Source of the DNA: Mycolicibacterium aubagnense
Lineage (GTDB): Bacteria > Actinomycetota > Actinomycetes > Mycobacteriales > Mycobacteriaceae
Reading direction: 5' to 3'
DNA length: 64,000 bases
NCBI RefSeq assembly: GCF_010730955.1
Contig: NZ_AP022577.1
Coordinates: 1,674,001 to 1,738,000 of the forward strand
Under the pieces are notes generated by a model, which was not told the origin of the DNA, did no database searches, and worked only from the letters and a program-made list of their open reading frames with translations. Below, one piece after another: positions 1 through 8,823 of this stretch (its first letter is position 1; each line of letters opens with the position of its first letter). The position numbers and the translations under genes were made by a program.

Positions 1-1136
1 CGATGATCTGGTGGAACAGCGACGCGCGGGCCACCATGAGCCGCCCCGCCGACCGTCCCATCCCGGCGTTGCACGCCGCGAAGACGGTGCCCACGACGCT
101 GCGCGAACTGTGGACCGCGACCAGCGGCAAGACGACCAAGCCGTCGGTCGTCGGCGGCGTCGTGGTGACGGGCGACGGCGACGAGATGCAGGGCCGCGAC
201 CCGGCCAACGGCAACACCTTGTGGAGCTACTCGCGGGGCCGTGAGCTGTGCGGTGTGACGACCGTCTACCAGTTCGCGGTGGCGGTCTATCCGGACGGGC
301 GCGGCTGCGGGCAGGCCAGCGCCGTCGACGCGAGCACCGGACGGCGCGGTCCCGCCCGCAGCAGCCTGGCAGACGCCGAGGTGAAGCTGTCCACGGACGA
401 CACGACGATCCTGTCATACGGCGACAGCAGGCTGGAGCAGTGGCGCTCGGACCTGGTGCGGATGATCAGCTACGGCTATCTCGACGCGGTCGTCAAACCT
501 GGCGTCCCCGCCTCTCCCCTGTGCCGATTGACCTCCGCCGCGGCCAGCCCGGCGTCGGTGGCCGTCATGGAAGCCTGCCCGAAACAGAACGACCTGCGGC
601 TGACGCTGCTCAAGGCCGGCAAGGAAGAAGACCAGCCGGACGTCAAGAAAGTGGCGCTGCCCGGTGTCAGCGTGGATTCCGACGCACAGGTGATCGCGGT
701 GTCAGAAACCAAGGCGGCGATCTACCTGCCGACGCCGCAGCCGTGCGTCAACATCATCGACGAAACCGGCAACACCATCGCCAGCACCTTGCTGCCGCAT
801 CCCGCGACGCCGGTGACGGCGACCACCCGCGTCGGTGACGTCGTCACCTGGTACACCGGCGATTCGGTGCTGGTCTTCGACGCCAGCGGCCTGCGCTACA
901 AGTACACCGTCAGCGCGCAGGGCGGGCAGGCGCCGATCGGCCCGGCGACCATGCTGGCCGGGCATCTGCTGGTTCCGGTGACCAGCGGCTACGACACGTT
1001 CGACGCGCAGAGTGGCGCCGGCCAGACGCACATCGCGCTGGCCCGCAAACCGGTCAACACCGCGGTCATCCCCGCCGTCGCCGGCCCGATGCTGCTGGAG
1101 CAGCGCGGCAGCCAATTGGTCGCGCTGGGCCAGTGA
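1..1136 (+). CDS. Rv3212-like beta-propeller protein, 5' end outside the window
   Basis: The reading frame is open from the first bases of the window to the stop at 1134-1136 and gives about 377 residues. It begins with IWWNSDARATMSRP, which looks like the end of an N-terminal membrane anchor followed by an extracytoplasmic domain. The M. tuberculosis counterpart Rv3212 is about 407 residues, so the true start probably lies upstream. Repeated blocks such as GNTLWSYSRGRELCGV and DVVTWYTGDSVLVFDASG resemble PQQ-like propeller blades. It is followed convergently by the ParA-like gene. The function is unknown; a membrane-anchored exported protein is the most that can be said. Confidence 0.8.
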   Translation, partial: MIWWNSDARATMSRPADRPIPALHAAKTVPTTLRELWTATSGKTTKPSVVGGVVVTGDGDEMQGRDPANGNTLWSYSRGRELCGVTTVYQFAVAVYPDGRGCGQASAVDASTGRRGPARSSLADAEVKLSTDDTTILSYGDSRLEQWRSDLVRMISYGYLDAVVKPGVPASPLCRLTSAAASPASVAVMEACPKQNDLRLTLLKAGKEEDQPDVKKVALPGVSVDSDAQVIAVSETKAAIYLPTPQPCVNIIDETGNTIASTLLPHPATPVTATTRVGDVVTWYTGDSVLVFDASGLRYKYTVSAQGGQAPIGPATMLAGHLLVPVTSGYDTFDAQSGAGQTHIALARKPVNTAVIPAVAGPMLLEQRGSQLVALGQ

Positions 1137-1145
1137 CCCGCGGGA

Positions 1146-1949
1146 TCACACCTCAGGGGTGAAGACGGGCAGCGCCTTGTTCTTCTTCCAGTGCTTCAGC
1201 AGCGCCTCCGCCAGCTCGCGATAAGCGAGGGCGCCCTTGTTCTTCCGGCCCGCGAGGACCGACGAGCCGGAGGCGCTGGCCTCGGCGAACCGCACCGTCC
1301 GCGGGATGGGCGGGGCGAGCACCACGAGGCTGTAGCGGTCGGCCACGTCGAGCAGCACGTCCCGGCTGTGGGTGGTGCGGGCGTCGTACAGCGTGGGCAG
1401 CGCGCCCAGCAGCCGCAGGTCGGGGTTGGTGATCTGCTGCACGTCGGTGACGGTCCGCAGGAACTGACCGACGCCTCGGTGGGCCAGCGTCTCGCACTGC
1501 AGCGGCACGACGACGTCGTTGGCGGCGGTCAGGCCGTTCAGGGTCAGCACACCCAGGGACGGCGGGCAGTCGATGATGATCACATCGAATTGGTCTGCGA
1601 TCTTGGCCAGCGCGCGCTTGAGCGCGTACTCCCGGCCGGCCCGCATGAGCAGCATCGCCTCGGCGCCGGCCAGGTCGATGTTGGCCGGCAGCAGGGTCAT
1701 GCCCTCGGCGGTCGAGACCAGCGCGGCGTCGGGTTCCACGTCACCGAGCAGCACCTCGTGCACCGACACCGGCAGTTTGTCCGGATCCTGGCCGAGGGAG
1801 AACGTCAGACAGCCCTGCGGATCGAGGTCGACGAGCAGAACCCGCTGGCCTTCCTCGGTCAGCGCTGCACCCAGCGATGCCACTGTTGTCGTTTTTGCGA
1901 CGCCACCTTTTTGGTTGGCGACCGCAAGTACCCGCGTCACGATGCCCAT
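1146..1949 (-). CDS. ParA/Soj family ATPase (Rv3213c-like)
   Basis: A 267-residue cytoplasmic P-loop ATPase of the ParA/MinD superfamily. The N-terminus carries the deviant Walker A motif KGGVAKTTT, then LLVDLDPQG and the Walker B-like segment DVIIIDCPPSLG. I chose the ATG at 1949 (MGIVTRVLAV) because it gives almost the length of Rv3213c (266 residues); an upstream extension in the same frame is arginine-rich and runs under the divergent gene. There is no adjacent parB or parS site, so this is an orphan ParA-like protein and not the chromosome-partitioning copy next to the origin. Its cargo cannot be read from the sequence. Confidence 0.9.
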   Translation of the reverse strand: MGIVTRVLAVANQKGGVAKTTTVASLGAALTEEGQRVLLVDLDPQGCLTFSLGQDPDKLPVSVHEVLLGDVEPDAALVSTAEGMTLLPANIDLAGAEAMLLMRAGREYALKRALAKIADQFDVIIIDCPPSLGVLTLNGLTAANDVVVPLQCETLAHRGVGQFLRTVTDVQQITNPDLRLLGALPTLYDARTTHSRDVLLDVADRYSLVVLAPPIPRTVRFAEASASGSSVLAGRKNKGALAYRELAEALLKHWKKNKALPVFTPEV

Positions 1950-1999
1950 CCTGACACGCGGCCATGTGGCGCCGCTTACCGTGGGGCAGAATCTCGGTC

Positions 2000-2635
2000 G
2001 TGGATATTGCAGTCGACCCGTCAGTTGAGCTGCTGACACACCGGCTCTTGCTGCTTCGCCACGGGCAGACCGAATGGTCGCGCACCGGCCGGCACACCGG
2101 CCGCACCGAGGTGGAGCTGACCGACGAAGGGCGGCAACAGGCCCGTAGCGCCGCCTCGGCGCTGGCCGCACTGAAGCTCGACGACCCGTTGGTGATCAGC
2201 AGCCCGCGCAAGCGCGCCGTGGTCACGGCAGAGCTGGCCGGGCTGGACGTCGCCGAGACGACCGAACTGCTGGCCGAGTGGGACTACGGCGCTTACGAGG
2301 GCCGCACCACACCACAGATTCGTGAGCAGGTGCCCGACTGGCTGGTGTGGACGCACGGCTGCCCCGGCGGCGAGAGCGTGGCCGGAGTCGGCGAGCGGGC
2401 GGACCGCGCCATCGCGCTCGCCCTGGAGCAGCTGCCGTCGCGCGACGTGGTCTTCGTGGGGCACGGCCACTTCTCGCGCGCCGTGATGGCCCGTTGGATG
2501 GAGCTCCCGGTGACCGACGGAATCCGGATCTCCATGGTGCCCGCCTCGATCTCGGTGTGCGGTTTCGAGCACGGGGTACGCCAGTTGGTCGCGCTCGGTC
2601 TGACCGGTCACCCCAACCCGTGCCTGCCCGGGTGA
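2000..2635 (+). CDS. histidine phosphatase superfamily protein (Rv3214/Gpm2-like)
   Basis: A 211-residue histidine phosphatase. LLLLRHGQTEW near the N-terminus holds the catalytic RHG, LLAEWDYGAYEG the acid/base region, and VFVGHGHFSRA the second catalytic histidine. The family includes phosphoglycerate mutases, but the M. tuberculosis relative Rv3214 was described as a broad acid phosphatase, so a mutase name would be unsafe. I chose the GTG at 2000; an ATG at 1964 is possible but has no clear ribosome site and lies close to the divergent ParA start. The stop overlaps the GTG of the isochorismate synthase gene (GTGA), indicating translational coupling. Confidence 0.88.
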   Translation: MDIAVDPSVELLTHRLLLLRHGQTEWSRTGRHTGRTEVELTDEGRQQARSAASALAALKLDDPLVISSPRKRAVVTAELAGLDVAETTELLAEWDYGAYEGRTTPQIREQVPDWLVWTHGCPGGESVAGVGERADRAIALALEQLPSRDVVFVGHGHFSRAVMARWMELPVTDGIRISMVPASISVCGFEHGVRQLVALGLTGHPNPCLPG

Positions 2636-3726
2636 GCCGCCCCGCACCGGTGTTCGTGCTGGCCGGCCCCGATGGGGTCATGCTGGCCGACGGACCTGTC
2701 CAGGCGTTCGGCGATCTGGACGACGCACGACGGACGCTGGCCGCCGGCGACGTGCCGATCCTGTTGGGCGCCTTGCCTTTTGACCTGCATTCTCCCGCCG
2801 CATTGATGGCGCCGACGGCAGTGACCTCGGCCGACGTCCTGCCGTTCACCGACCACCGCTTGCCGGCGGTCCGCATCGCGGCCAGTCTGCCGTCACCCGA
2901 CGAGCACCGGGCCCGCGTGGCGGCGGCGGTGCGGGCCCTGCGCGATCCCGCTACCGGCCTGCACAAGGTGGTACTCGCCCGGGCGCTGCAGCTCGTCGCC
3001 GACGAGGCCATCGATCCCTATGCCGTACTGGCCCGCCTCGCCGAAGACCGCAGCGCCACCGCATTTTTCACCGACCTCAGCGCGGCCGGTCCGCGGTACC
3101 GCGGCACCGCGCTGCTCGGCGCGAGCCCGGAACTGCTGGTGGCCCGCCGCGGCGACGTGGTGACATGCACGCCGTTCGCCGGCTCTGCGCCGCGCTCCCT
3201 CGACCCCGAAACGGACGCCGCCCACGGCGCAGCCCTGGCCGCGTCGGCCAAGAATCGGCATGAGCACCAGCTGGTGGTCGACATCATGCGCGAGGCGCTC
3301 GAACCGCTGTGCGCCGAGCTCCACATCGCCGCCGAGCCGCAGGTCAGCGCCACCACGGCCGTCTGGCATCTGAGCACGCCCATCGTCGGGCGGCTGCGCG
3401 AACCCTCGACCACCGCACTGGATTTGGCGATCGCGCTGCACCCGACGCCGGCAGTCGGCGGGGTACCCACCGCCGCGGCGGCGCGGCTGATCACCGAGTT
3501 GGAGGGCGACCGCGGGTTTTATGCCGGTGCGGTCGGCTGGTGCGACAGCGCCGGCGACGGCCGCTGGGTGGTATCGATCCGGTGTGGGCAGCTGTCCGCG
3601 GATCGGCTGTCCGTCGACGCCCGCGCCGGCGGCGGGATCGTCGCCGAATCCGACCCCGACGACGAAGTCACCGAGACCACAACAAAATTCAGGACGATGC
3701 TGACCGCACTGGGAATAGCGCAATGA
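2632..3726 (+). CDS. entC: isochorismate synthase (EntC/MenF family)
   Basis: A 364-residue chorismate-binding enzyme predicted to convert chorismate to isochorismate for menaquinone or aryl-capped siderophores. The family signatures are present: LHKVVLARAL with the general-base lysine, NRHEHQLVVDIMREAL with a catalytic glutamate, ALHPTPAVGG, and GFYAGAVGWCDSAGDG near the C-terminus. The GTG start at 2632 overlaps the stop of the phosphatase gene by GTGA and gives a length close to Rv3215 (372 residues). A longer frame upstream is only the shadow of the preceding gene. The final product cannot be decided from the window because no menaquinone or siderophore genes follow. Confidence 0.9.
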   Translation: MSRPAPVFVLAGPDGVMLADGPVQAFGDLDDARRTLAAGDVPILLGALPFDLHSPAALMAPTAVTSADVLPFTDHRLPAVRIAASLPSPDEHRARVAAAVRALRDPATGLHKVVLARALQLVADEAIDPYAVLARLAEDRSATAFFTDLSAAGPRYRGTALLGASPELLVARRGDVVTCTPFAGSAPRSLDPETDAAHGAALAASAKNRHEHQLVVDIMREALEPLCAELHIAAEPQVSATTAVWHLSTPIVGRLREPSTTALDLAIALHPTPAVGGVPTAAAARLITELEGDRGFYAGAVGWCDSAGDGRWVVSIRCGQLSADRLSVDARAGGGIVAESDPDDEVTETTTKFRTMLTALGIAQ

Positions 3727-3739
3727 TGGGACAGGACAA

Positions 3740-4231
3740 ATGACAACGACCATCCGACCGGCCCAGCCCGGCGACGAAGTCGAGATCACCGCGATGATCC
3801 ACGAGCTGGCCGCCTTCGAGAAGGCCGCCGACGAGTGCACCGTGACCGAAGCGCAGATTCGGACCGCGTTGTTCGGCGGTGGCGAGTCCGGTCAGGCCGC
3901 CGTCTCGGGTCACTTCGTCGAGGTCGACGGCCGGCCGGCCGCCTTCGCCCTGTGGTTCCGGAACTTCTCCACGTGGGACGGCGTCTCCGGCATCTACCTC
4001 GAGGACCTGTTCGTGCGCCCCGACTTCCGTCGCCGCGGGCTGGCCCGGAAGCTGCTGTCCACCCTGGCCCAGGAGTGCGTCGAGCACGGGTATTCACGGC
4101 TGCAGTGGGCGGTACTGAACTGGAACGTCAATGCGATCGCCCTGTATGAGGAAGTCGGCGGTAAGCCGCAATCCGAGTGGACCACCTACCGAGTGTCCGG
4201 CCCGGACCTCACCGCGCTGGCCCAGGGCTGA
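3740..4231 (+). CDS. GNAT family N-acetyltransferase (Rv3216-like)
   Basis: A 163-residue single-domain GNAT acetyltransferase. The acetyl-CoA pyrophosphate-binding loop is RPDFRRRGLARKLL (R/Q-x-x-G-x-G/A type), preceded by GIYLEDLFV and followed by WAVLNWNVNAIALYEEVGG, typical of the spermidine/thialysine acetyltransferase-like branch. The ATG at 3740 lies 13 bases after entC with GGGACAGGACAA upstream, so it is probably part of the same operon. The substrate is unknown; amino groups of polyamines or lysine analogues are typical for close families. Confidence 0.85.
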   Translation: MTTTIRPAQPGDEVEITAMIHELAAFEKAADECTVTEAQIRTALFGGGESGQAAVSGHFVEVDGRPAAFALWFRNFSTWDGVSGIYLEDLFVRPDFRRRGLARKLLSTLAQECVEHGYSRLQWAVLNWNVNAIALYEEVGGKPQSEWTTYRVSGPDLTALAQG

Positions 4232-4287
4232 TCATCACACCCTTGACCAATCCGTAAATTTCGCGCCGGATCCCCTTCAACACGTGG

Positions 4288-4305
4288 GTCACAGCTGTCA
4301 CATCG
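4288..4305 (+). promoter_or_regulatory. tandem GTCACA direct repeat, MtrA-box type
   Basis: Two contiguous 9-base units, GTCACAGCT and GTCACATCG, lie 53 to 70 bases upstream of the receptor-cyclase start. Tandem 9-base repeats of the GTCACAgcg type are the MtrA recognition sequence reported for M. tuberculosis oriC and fbpB. MtrA itself is encoded at 36609-37295. The repeat is seen directly; MtrA binding is inferred. Confidence 0.5.
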
Positions 4306-4357
4306 GTGTTAATCTGCGGCCAGCCCGCTCTGAGGCCGGGCCAGCGAAGGGACGGCA

Positions 4358-6553
4358 ATGGTGGATGCCTCCGAACGGAACGGTGACGAAAAGCTCGCAG
4401 CTCCGCACCAGGCTTCGCGGCGATTCGATCGATTCCAGCGCCGTCAACTGCTGTCGAAGGTGAGCATCCAGTCGAAGCTCGTCGTGATGCTGGTGCTGTG
4501 CACCATCGTGGCCGCCACGGTCGTCGGGTTCATCGCATTCCAGACCGGCCGCGGCTCGATGCGGGATTCGGTCTTCAACCGGCTGACCGAGGTGCGCCAG
4601 TCGCAGTCGCGCGCACTACAGGACCAGTTGTCGGACCTGAAGAACTCGATGATCATCTACGCGCGCGGGGCCACCACCGTCAACGCGCTGGCAGACTTCA
4701 CCGCGGGGTTCGACGCGCTCGCCGACAAGCCGATCAGTCCCGCCCAGGCGCAGTCGGTCGCCGACTACTACACCAACACCTTTGTCAAAGAGGTCCAGAA
4801 ATCCAGCGGGGTCACCCTCAACACCGACCAATTGCTGCCGAAAGACAACCCACAGCGGTACCTGCAGGCCAACTACACCGCGGTGCGTCAGAACGACGAC
4901 ACCGCCGTCAAGATCAACGACGCCCACGACGGCAGCCTCTGGTCGGCGGCCAACGCCAGGTACCAGGATTTCTTCCGCGAGATCGTCAGCCGGTTCGAAT
5001 TCCAGGACGCCATGCTGCTCGACACCCGCGGCAACATGGTCTACACGGCGTACAAAGACGTCGACCTGGGCACGAACATCCTCACCGGGCCCTACAGCGG
5101 ATCCAAACTCCGTGGGGCGTACGAGAAGGCGTTGTCGTCCAACGCGCTCGACTACGTGGGGTTCACCGACTTCGAGATCTACCAGCCGGCGGAGAACGAC
5201 CCCACGGCGTGGATGGTCACCCCGATCGTCAACGGCGGGCGCGCAGTCGGCGTGCTGGCCCTGCAGTTCCCCGCGTCGAAGGTCAACCGGCTGATGACCT
5301 TCAACAAGCGTTGGAACGAATCCGGGCTGGGCAACACCGGCGAGGTCTACCTGGTGGGGTCGGACAACCTGATGCGCTCGGACTCCCGGCTGTTCCTGGA
5401 GAATCCGCAGGCCTACAAGCAAGCAGTCGTCGATGCCGGGACCCCCGCATCCGTCGCCGAACGGGCCATCCAGGTCGGCGGGACCACGCTCGTTCAGCCC
5501 ATCCCGGCGGAGTCCGCACGGCGGGCACAGCGCGGCGAATCGGGGACCCAGATCGGCACCGACTACCTCGGCAACGAGGCGCTGCAGGCGTATGCGCCCG
5601 TGACAATTCCCGATTCCGATCTGAACTGGTCCATCATCGCGAAGATCGACACCGCGGAGGCCTTCGAAAAGGAGGCCTCGTTCACCCGGACCATGGTGCT
5701 GTCGACGGTCGGCATCATCTTCGCGGTCTGCATCGCCTCGGTGTTCCTCGCCCAGCTCTTCGTCAGGCCGATCCGGCGGCTGGAAGCCGGCGCGCAGCGG
5801 ATCGGCGCCGGTGACTACGACATCGCCATCCCGGTGTCCACGCGCGACGAAATCGGGGATTTGACAGAAGCTTTCAACGAGATGAGCAGAAGTCTCACCG
5901 TCAAGGAGGAGCTCCTCGTCGAGCAGCGCAAGGAGAACTCCAAACTGCTCGCGCTGCTGATGCCCGAGCCGCTCGCGGAGCGCTATCAGCAGGGCGAGGA
6001 GATCCCGGCCGAGGAGCACCAGAACGTCACCGTGATCTTCACCGAGATCATCGGACTCGACCGGCTGCAGGCCGAGCTGACGTCGCAGGGGTCACTCGCC
6101 ATCGTCACCGAGATCGAGCGCCAATTCGATGCCGCGGCAAACAGTCTCGGTATCGAACGGGGCCGGCCCATCCGCAACGGCTACCTCAGCAGCTGCGGCC
6201 TGAATGTGCCGCGCCTGGACAACGTGCGTCGCACCGTCGACTTCGCGCTGGAGTGCCAGCGGATCATCGAGCGGTTCAACGGCCAGACGGGCTACACACT
6301 GGGCCTGCGCGCGGGCATCGACACCGGCACCGTCAGCAGCGGCCTCGGCGGCCGGCACTCGGTGGTGTACGACATGTGGGGCGCGGCGGTGAATGTCGCG
6401 TACCAGATCAAGAGCGGGTCACCGCAACCCGGGATCGACGTCACCGACCGGGTGTACCAGGCCTTACACGAGACCATGAGCTTCACGTCCGTCGGCACCG
6501 TCACCGTCGACGGGCGGGAGGAGCCGATCTGGCGACTGGTGGAGCCGCGGTGA
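4358..6553 (+). CDS. Cache-HAMP receptor with degenerate class III cyclase domain (Rv2435c-like)
   Basis: A 731-residue membrane receptor. A transmembrane helix lies near residues 29-53 (LVVMLVLCTIVAATVVGFIA), a long extracytoplasmic double-Cache-like sensor at about 55-440, a second helix near 447-470, a HAMP linker at about 471-525 and a class III nucleotidyl cyclase fold from about 555 to the end. The usual catalytic set is largely gone: the first metal aspartate is Glu563 (FTEIIG), the second is Asn607 (RPIRNGYL), the purine lysine position is Arg603 and the transition-state arginine is Gln683 (VNVAYQ); Asp672 and Asn679 remain. The start is the ATG at 4358 with GAAGGGAC upstream. The length and the following MscS gene match the M. 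tuberculosis Rv2435c-Rv2434c pair. Catalytic activity is doubtful; a nucleotide-sensing pseudocyclase is an alternative. Confidence 0.88.
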   Translation: MVDASERNGDEKLAAPHQASRRFDRFQRRQLLSKVSIQSKLVVMLVLCTIVAATVVGFIAFQTGRGSMRDSVFNRLTEVRQSQSRALQDQLSDLKNSMIIYARGATTVNALADFTAGFDALADKPISPAQAQSVADYYTNTFVKEVQKSSGVTLNTDQLLPKDNPQRYLQANYTAVRQNDDTAVKINDAHDGSLWSAANARYQDFFREIVSRFEFQDAMLLDTRGNMVYTAYKDVDLGTNILTGPYSGSKLRGAYEKALSSNALDYVGFTDFEIYQPAENDPTAWMVTPIVNGGRAVGVLALQFPASKVNRLMTFNKRWNESGLGNTGEVYLVGSDNLMRSDSRLFLENPQAYKQAVVDAGTPASVAERAIQVGGTTLVQPIPAESARRAQRGESGTQIGTDYLGNEALQAYAPVTIPDSDLNWSIIAKIDTAEAFEKEASFTRTMVLSTVGIIFAVCIASVFLAQLFVRPIRRLEAGAQRIGAGDYDIAIPVSTRDEIGDLTEAFNEMSRSLTVKEELLVEQRKENSKLLALLMPEPLAERYQQGEEIPAEEHQNVTVIFTEIIGLDRLQAELTSQGSLAIVTEIERQFDAAANSLGIERGRPIRNGYLSSCGLNVPRLDNVRRTVDFALECQRIIERFNGQTGYTLGLRAGIDTGTVSSGLGGRHSVVYDMWGAAVNVAYQIKSGSPQPGIDVTDRVYQALHETMSFTSVGTVTVDGREEPIWRLVEPR

Positions 6554-7950
6554 TCGCCGGCATCTTCACCTCGTCCTGGTTCTACTGGGCCGTCGGCATC
6601 GCGATCGGACTGCCGATCGGGCTGGTCGCCCTCACCGAGTGGCAGCACGCCTTACGGCGCCGGCAGAGCTTCCTGGTGCGGCCGGTGACCCTGCTGCGCA
6701 ATTATCTGCTGCCGCTGGGCGCACTGCTGCTGCTGCTGACCGAGGCCCGTCAGGTGCCCGCCGGGGCCACCTCGGTCCGCACCGTCGCAACGCTTTTCGC
6801 GTTCGTCGTACTCGTCCTGCTGTTGTCCGGGGTGAATGCCGCCCTGTTCCAGGGCGCCCCGGAAGGGACGTGGCGCAAGCGGATTCCGACGATCTTCGTC
6901 GACGTCGCGCGGTTCGTCCTCATCGCGGTCGGTCTCGCGCTGATCTTCTCGTACATCTGGGGCGCCAACGTCCGCGGGTTGTTCACCGCGCTCGGGATCA
7001 CCTCGATCGTCATCGGCCTGACGCTGCAGAACTCCGTCGGCCACGTCATCTCCGGGCTGCTGATGCTGTTCGAGCAGCCGTTCCAGATCGGCGACTGGCT
7101 CGACACCGCCAGCGCCCGGGGCCGGGTGGTCGAAGTCAACTGGCGTGCAGTGCATCTGGAGACCAGCACCGGACTGCAGATCATCCCGAACGCGGTGCTC
7201 GCCGCGGCGTCCTTCGCGAACCTGAGCCGCCCGGAGAACAAGCACAAGGTCAAGGTGACGACGATCTTCTCGCTGGACGATCCACCGAACCAGGTGTGCG
7301 CCATGCTGACCGGGCTCGCCGCCGAGTTGCCGATGCGGCGCCGCGAAGGCACCGTGTCGTCCACGCCGCTGGGTGGTCTCGAATACCAGACCACCATTCC
7401 CCTGAACTCCCCCGCCGACGACGGGGACACGAAAACCCTCTTCCTGCAATGGGTCTGGTACGCCTCCCGGCGGGCCGGCCTGCATCTCGACGAGGCCGAG
7501 GACGAGTTCGCGACGCCCGAACGGCTGCTGGCCGCCGTGGGCCAGGTCGTCGCGCCGACGTTGCATCTGGACGCCGACGAACAGCGTGAGCTCATGCCGG
7601 CCGCAGCCCTGGAACGCTACGCCATCGACGAAGTGGTCCAGCGTGCCGGCGAGGTGCCCGAGCGGATGACCTTCATCGTGTCGGGCCGCGTCCAGCTGAC
7701 CGCCGGAACCGCCGACGAACCCGGCCCGGTGATCGGAATCCTCGACGAGGGTGGGTATCTCGGCCAGAGCACTCTCACCCGCCAGCCGGTGATCGGCTAT
7801 GCACACGCCCTCGATGAGGTCACGGTGGTCCATGTCGAGCGGGCCCACATCGAAATGGTGGTGCAACGAAACCCGTTGCTGCTACAGGAGTTCGGCCGCG
7901 CCATCGAGGACCGCCGGGCCCGGGCCCAGCGCGCACTGACGGAGGACTGA
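6550..7950 (+). CDS. MscS-type mechanosensitive channel with C-terminal CNB-like domain (Rv2434c-like)
   Basis: A 466-residue membrane channel. Hydrophobic segments fill the first 170 residues, followed by the MscS core: ALGITSIVIGLTLQNSVG as the pore helix, GLLMLFEQPFQIGDWL, and the beta domain with GRVVEVNWRAVHLET and IIPNAVLA. Residues from about 340 form a cyclic-nucleotide-binding-like domain (AGEVPERMTFIVSGRVQLT). In its phosphate-binding cassette, GYLGQSTLTRQPV, the usual glutamate is Gln406 and the usual phosphate-binding arginine aligns with Val414, so cyclic nucleotide binding is questionable. The GTG start overlaps the stop of the receptor gene (GTGA), so the two proteins are made together. 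It probably opens under membrane tension or a signal from the partner receptor. Confidence 0.88.
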   Translation: MIAGIFTSSWFYWAVGIAIGLPIGLVALTEWQHALRRRQSFLVRPVTLLRNYLLPLGALLLLLTEARQVPAGATSVRTVATLFAFVVLVLLLSGVNAALFQGAPEGTWRKRIPTIFVDVARFVLIAVGLALIFSYIWGANVRGLFTALGITSIVIGLTLQNSVGHVISGLLMLFEQPFQIGDWLDTASARGRVVEVNWRAVHLETSTGLQIIPNAVLAAASFANLSRPENKHKVKVTTIFSLDDPPNQVCAMLTGLAAELPMRRREGTVSSTPLGGLEYQTTIPLNSPADDGDTKTLFLQWVWYASRRAGLHLDEAEDEFATPERLLAAVGQVVAPTLHLDADEQRELMPAAALERYAIDEVVQRAGEVPERMTFIVSGRVQLTAGTADEPGPVIGILDEGGYLGQSTLTRQPVIGYAHALDEVTVVHVERAHIEMVVQRNPLLLQEFGRAIEDRRARAQRALTED

Positions 7951-7954
7951 AATC

Positions 7955-8344
7955 TCAGTCGCGCTGGGATATCCACTGCACGGTCGACGGGCTGAACAAC
8001 AGCCCCAGCGTGACGAGCGAGACCAGCGCGACCACAATGGCGTACTGCAACTGACCGGACTGGAAGACGTACCACGCGACGCCGAGCAGCAGCAGGTTGG
8101 CGAACACCCCAATGCCGCGTCCCCACCGTCGTCCGGTGATCAGCGCCCAGCCACCGGCAAGCACGCCACCGCAGATGCACACCAGCCAGAGCGCGTTGCC
8201 GTACCCGCTGACGATGTGCTGGTCCGCCCCGGCCAGCCCGCGCACCACGTACACCGCCGCCCCGATCAAACCGAGCACCCCCTCGGCCGCCACCAGGAAC
8301 CCGGCCCGGCGGACAGCCGGCGGGTGGATCGCCGGATCACTCAC
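7955..8344 (-). CDS. four-helix integral membrane protein (Rv3217c-like)
   Basis: A 129-residue protein with about four hydrophobic segments ([76 protein letters not shown] in pieces). It starts at a GTG at 8344 that overlaps the stop region of the upstream dehydroquinase gene, so both are probably co-transcribed. It matches Rv3217c in size and place. No catalytic motif is visible and the function is unknown. Confidence 0.75.
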   Translation of the reverse strand: MSDPAIHPPAVRRAGFLVAAEGVLGLIGAAVYVVRGLAGADQHIVSGYGNALWLVCICGGVLAGGWALITGRRWGRGIGVFANLLLLGVAWYVFQSGQLQYAIVVALVSLVTLGLLFSPSTVQWISQRD

Positions 8345-8784
8345 CGCGACAACCGATCTGCCAGGTACCGCACTGCCAATTCGTAGCCGATGGGCCCCGC
8401 GCCGGCGATCACGGTCTCGGCCACCGCCGACACGTAGGAGTGGTGCCGGAAGGCCTCGCGCTTGTGGATATTGCTCAAATGCACTTCGGCAACCGGCAAT
8501 TCGGCCGCGGTGAGTGCGTCTGCGATGGCCACTGAGGTGTGGCTGTACGCGGCGGGGTTGATCACGATGCCGACGCAGTCGGTGCGCGCCGCCTGGATCG
8601 CGTCGACCAGTTCACCTTCGTGGTTGCTCTGCACCGCACGCACGGAGAAACCGAATTGCGCGGCCAGGTCGGTGACGGCCCGCTCGATCTGCGCCAGGGT
8701 GGTGGAGCCGTAGATTTCCGGCTGGCGAGTACCCAACAGATTCAGGTTGGGCCCGTTGACGAGGAGCAGGCGGCGATCGGTCAC
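8341..8784 (-). CDS. aroQ: type II 3-dehydroquinate dehydratase
   Basis: A 147-residue type II dehydroquinase, which removes water from 3-dehydroquinate in the shikimate or quinate pathway. Signature elements are [18 protein letters not shown] with the catalytic tyrosine, [16 protein letters not shown], and [20 protein letters not shown] with the catalytic histidine and the arginine. The start is a GTG at 8784. Mycobacteria normally carry this gene in the aroC-aroK-aroB cluster (Rv2537c), and this sequence differs from my recollection of that protein, so it may be a second copy, possibly for quinate use. No quinate genes are adjacent. Confidence 0.88.
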   Translation of the reverse strand: MTDRRLLLVNGPNLNLLGTRQPEIYGSTTLAQIERAVTDLAAQFGFSVRAVQSNHEGELVDAIQAARTDCVGIVINPAAYSHTSVAIADALTAAELPVAEVHLSNIHKREAFRHHSYVSAVAETVIAGAGPIGYELAVRYLADRLSR

Positions 8785-8823
8785 CTACCCACGGTACCGG
8801 CTGCGAACAGGCAGAATTGCCCG

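Noticed and set aside
1146..2171. Longer ParA-like start at 2171
   Set aside because: The extra 74 residues are Arg/Ala-rich and overlap the divergent phosphatase gene; the start at 1949 matches the family length.
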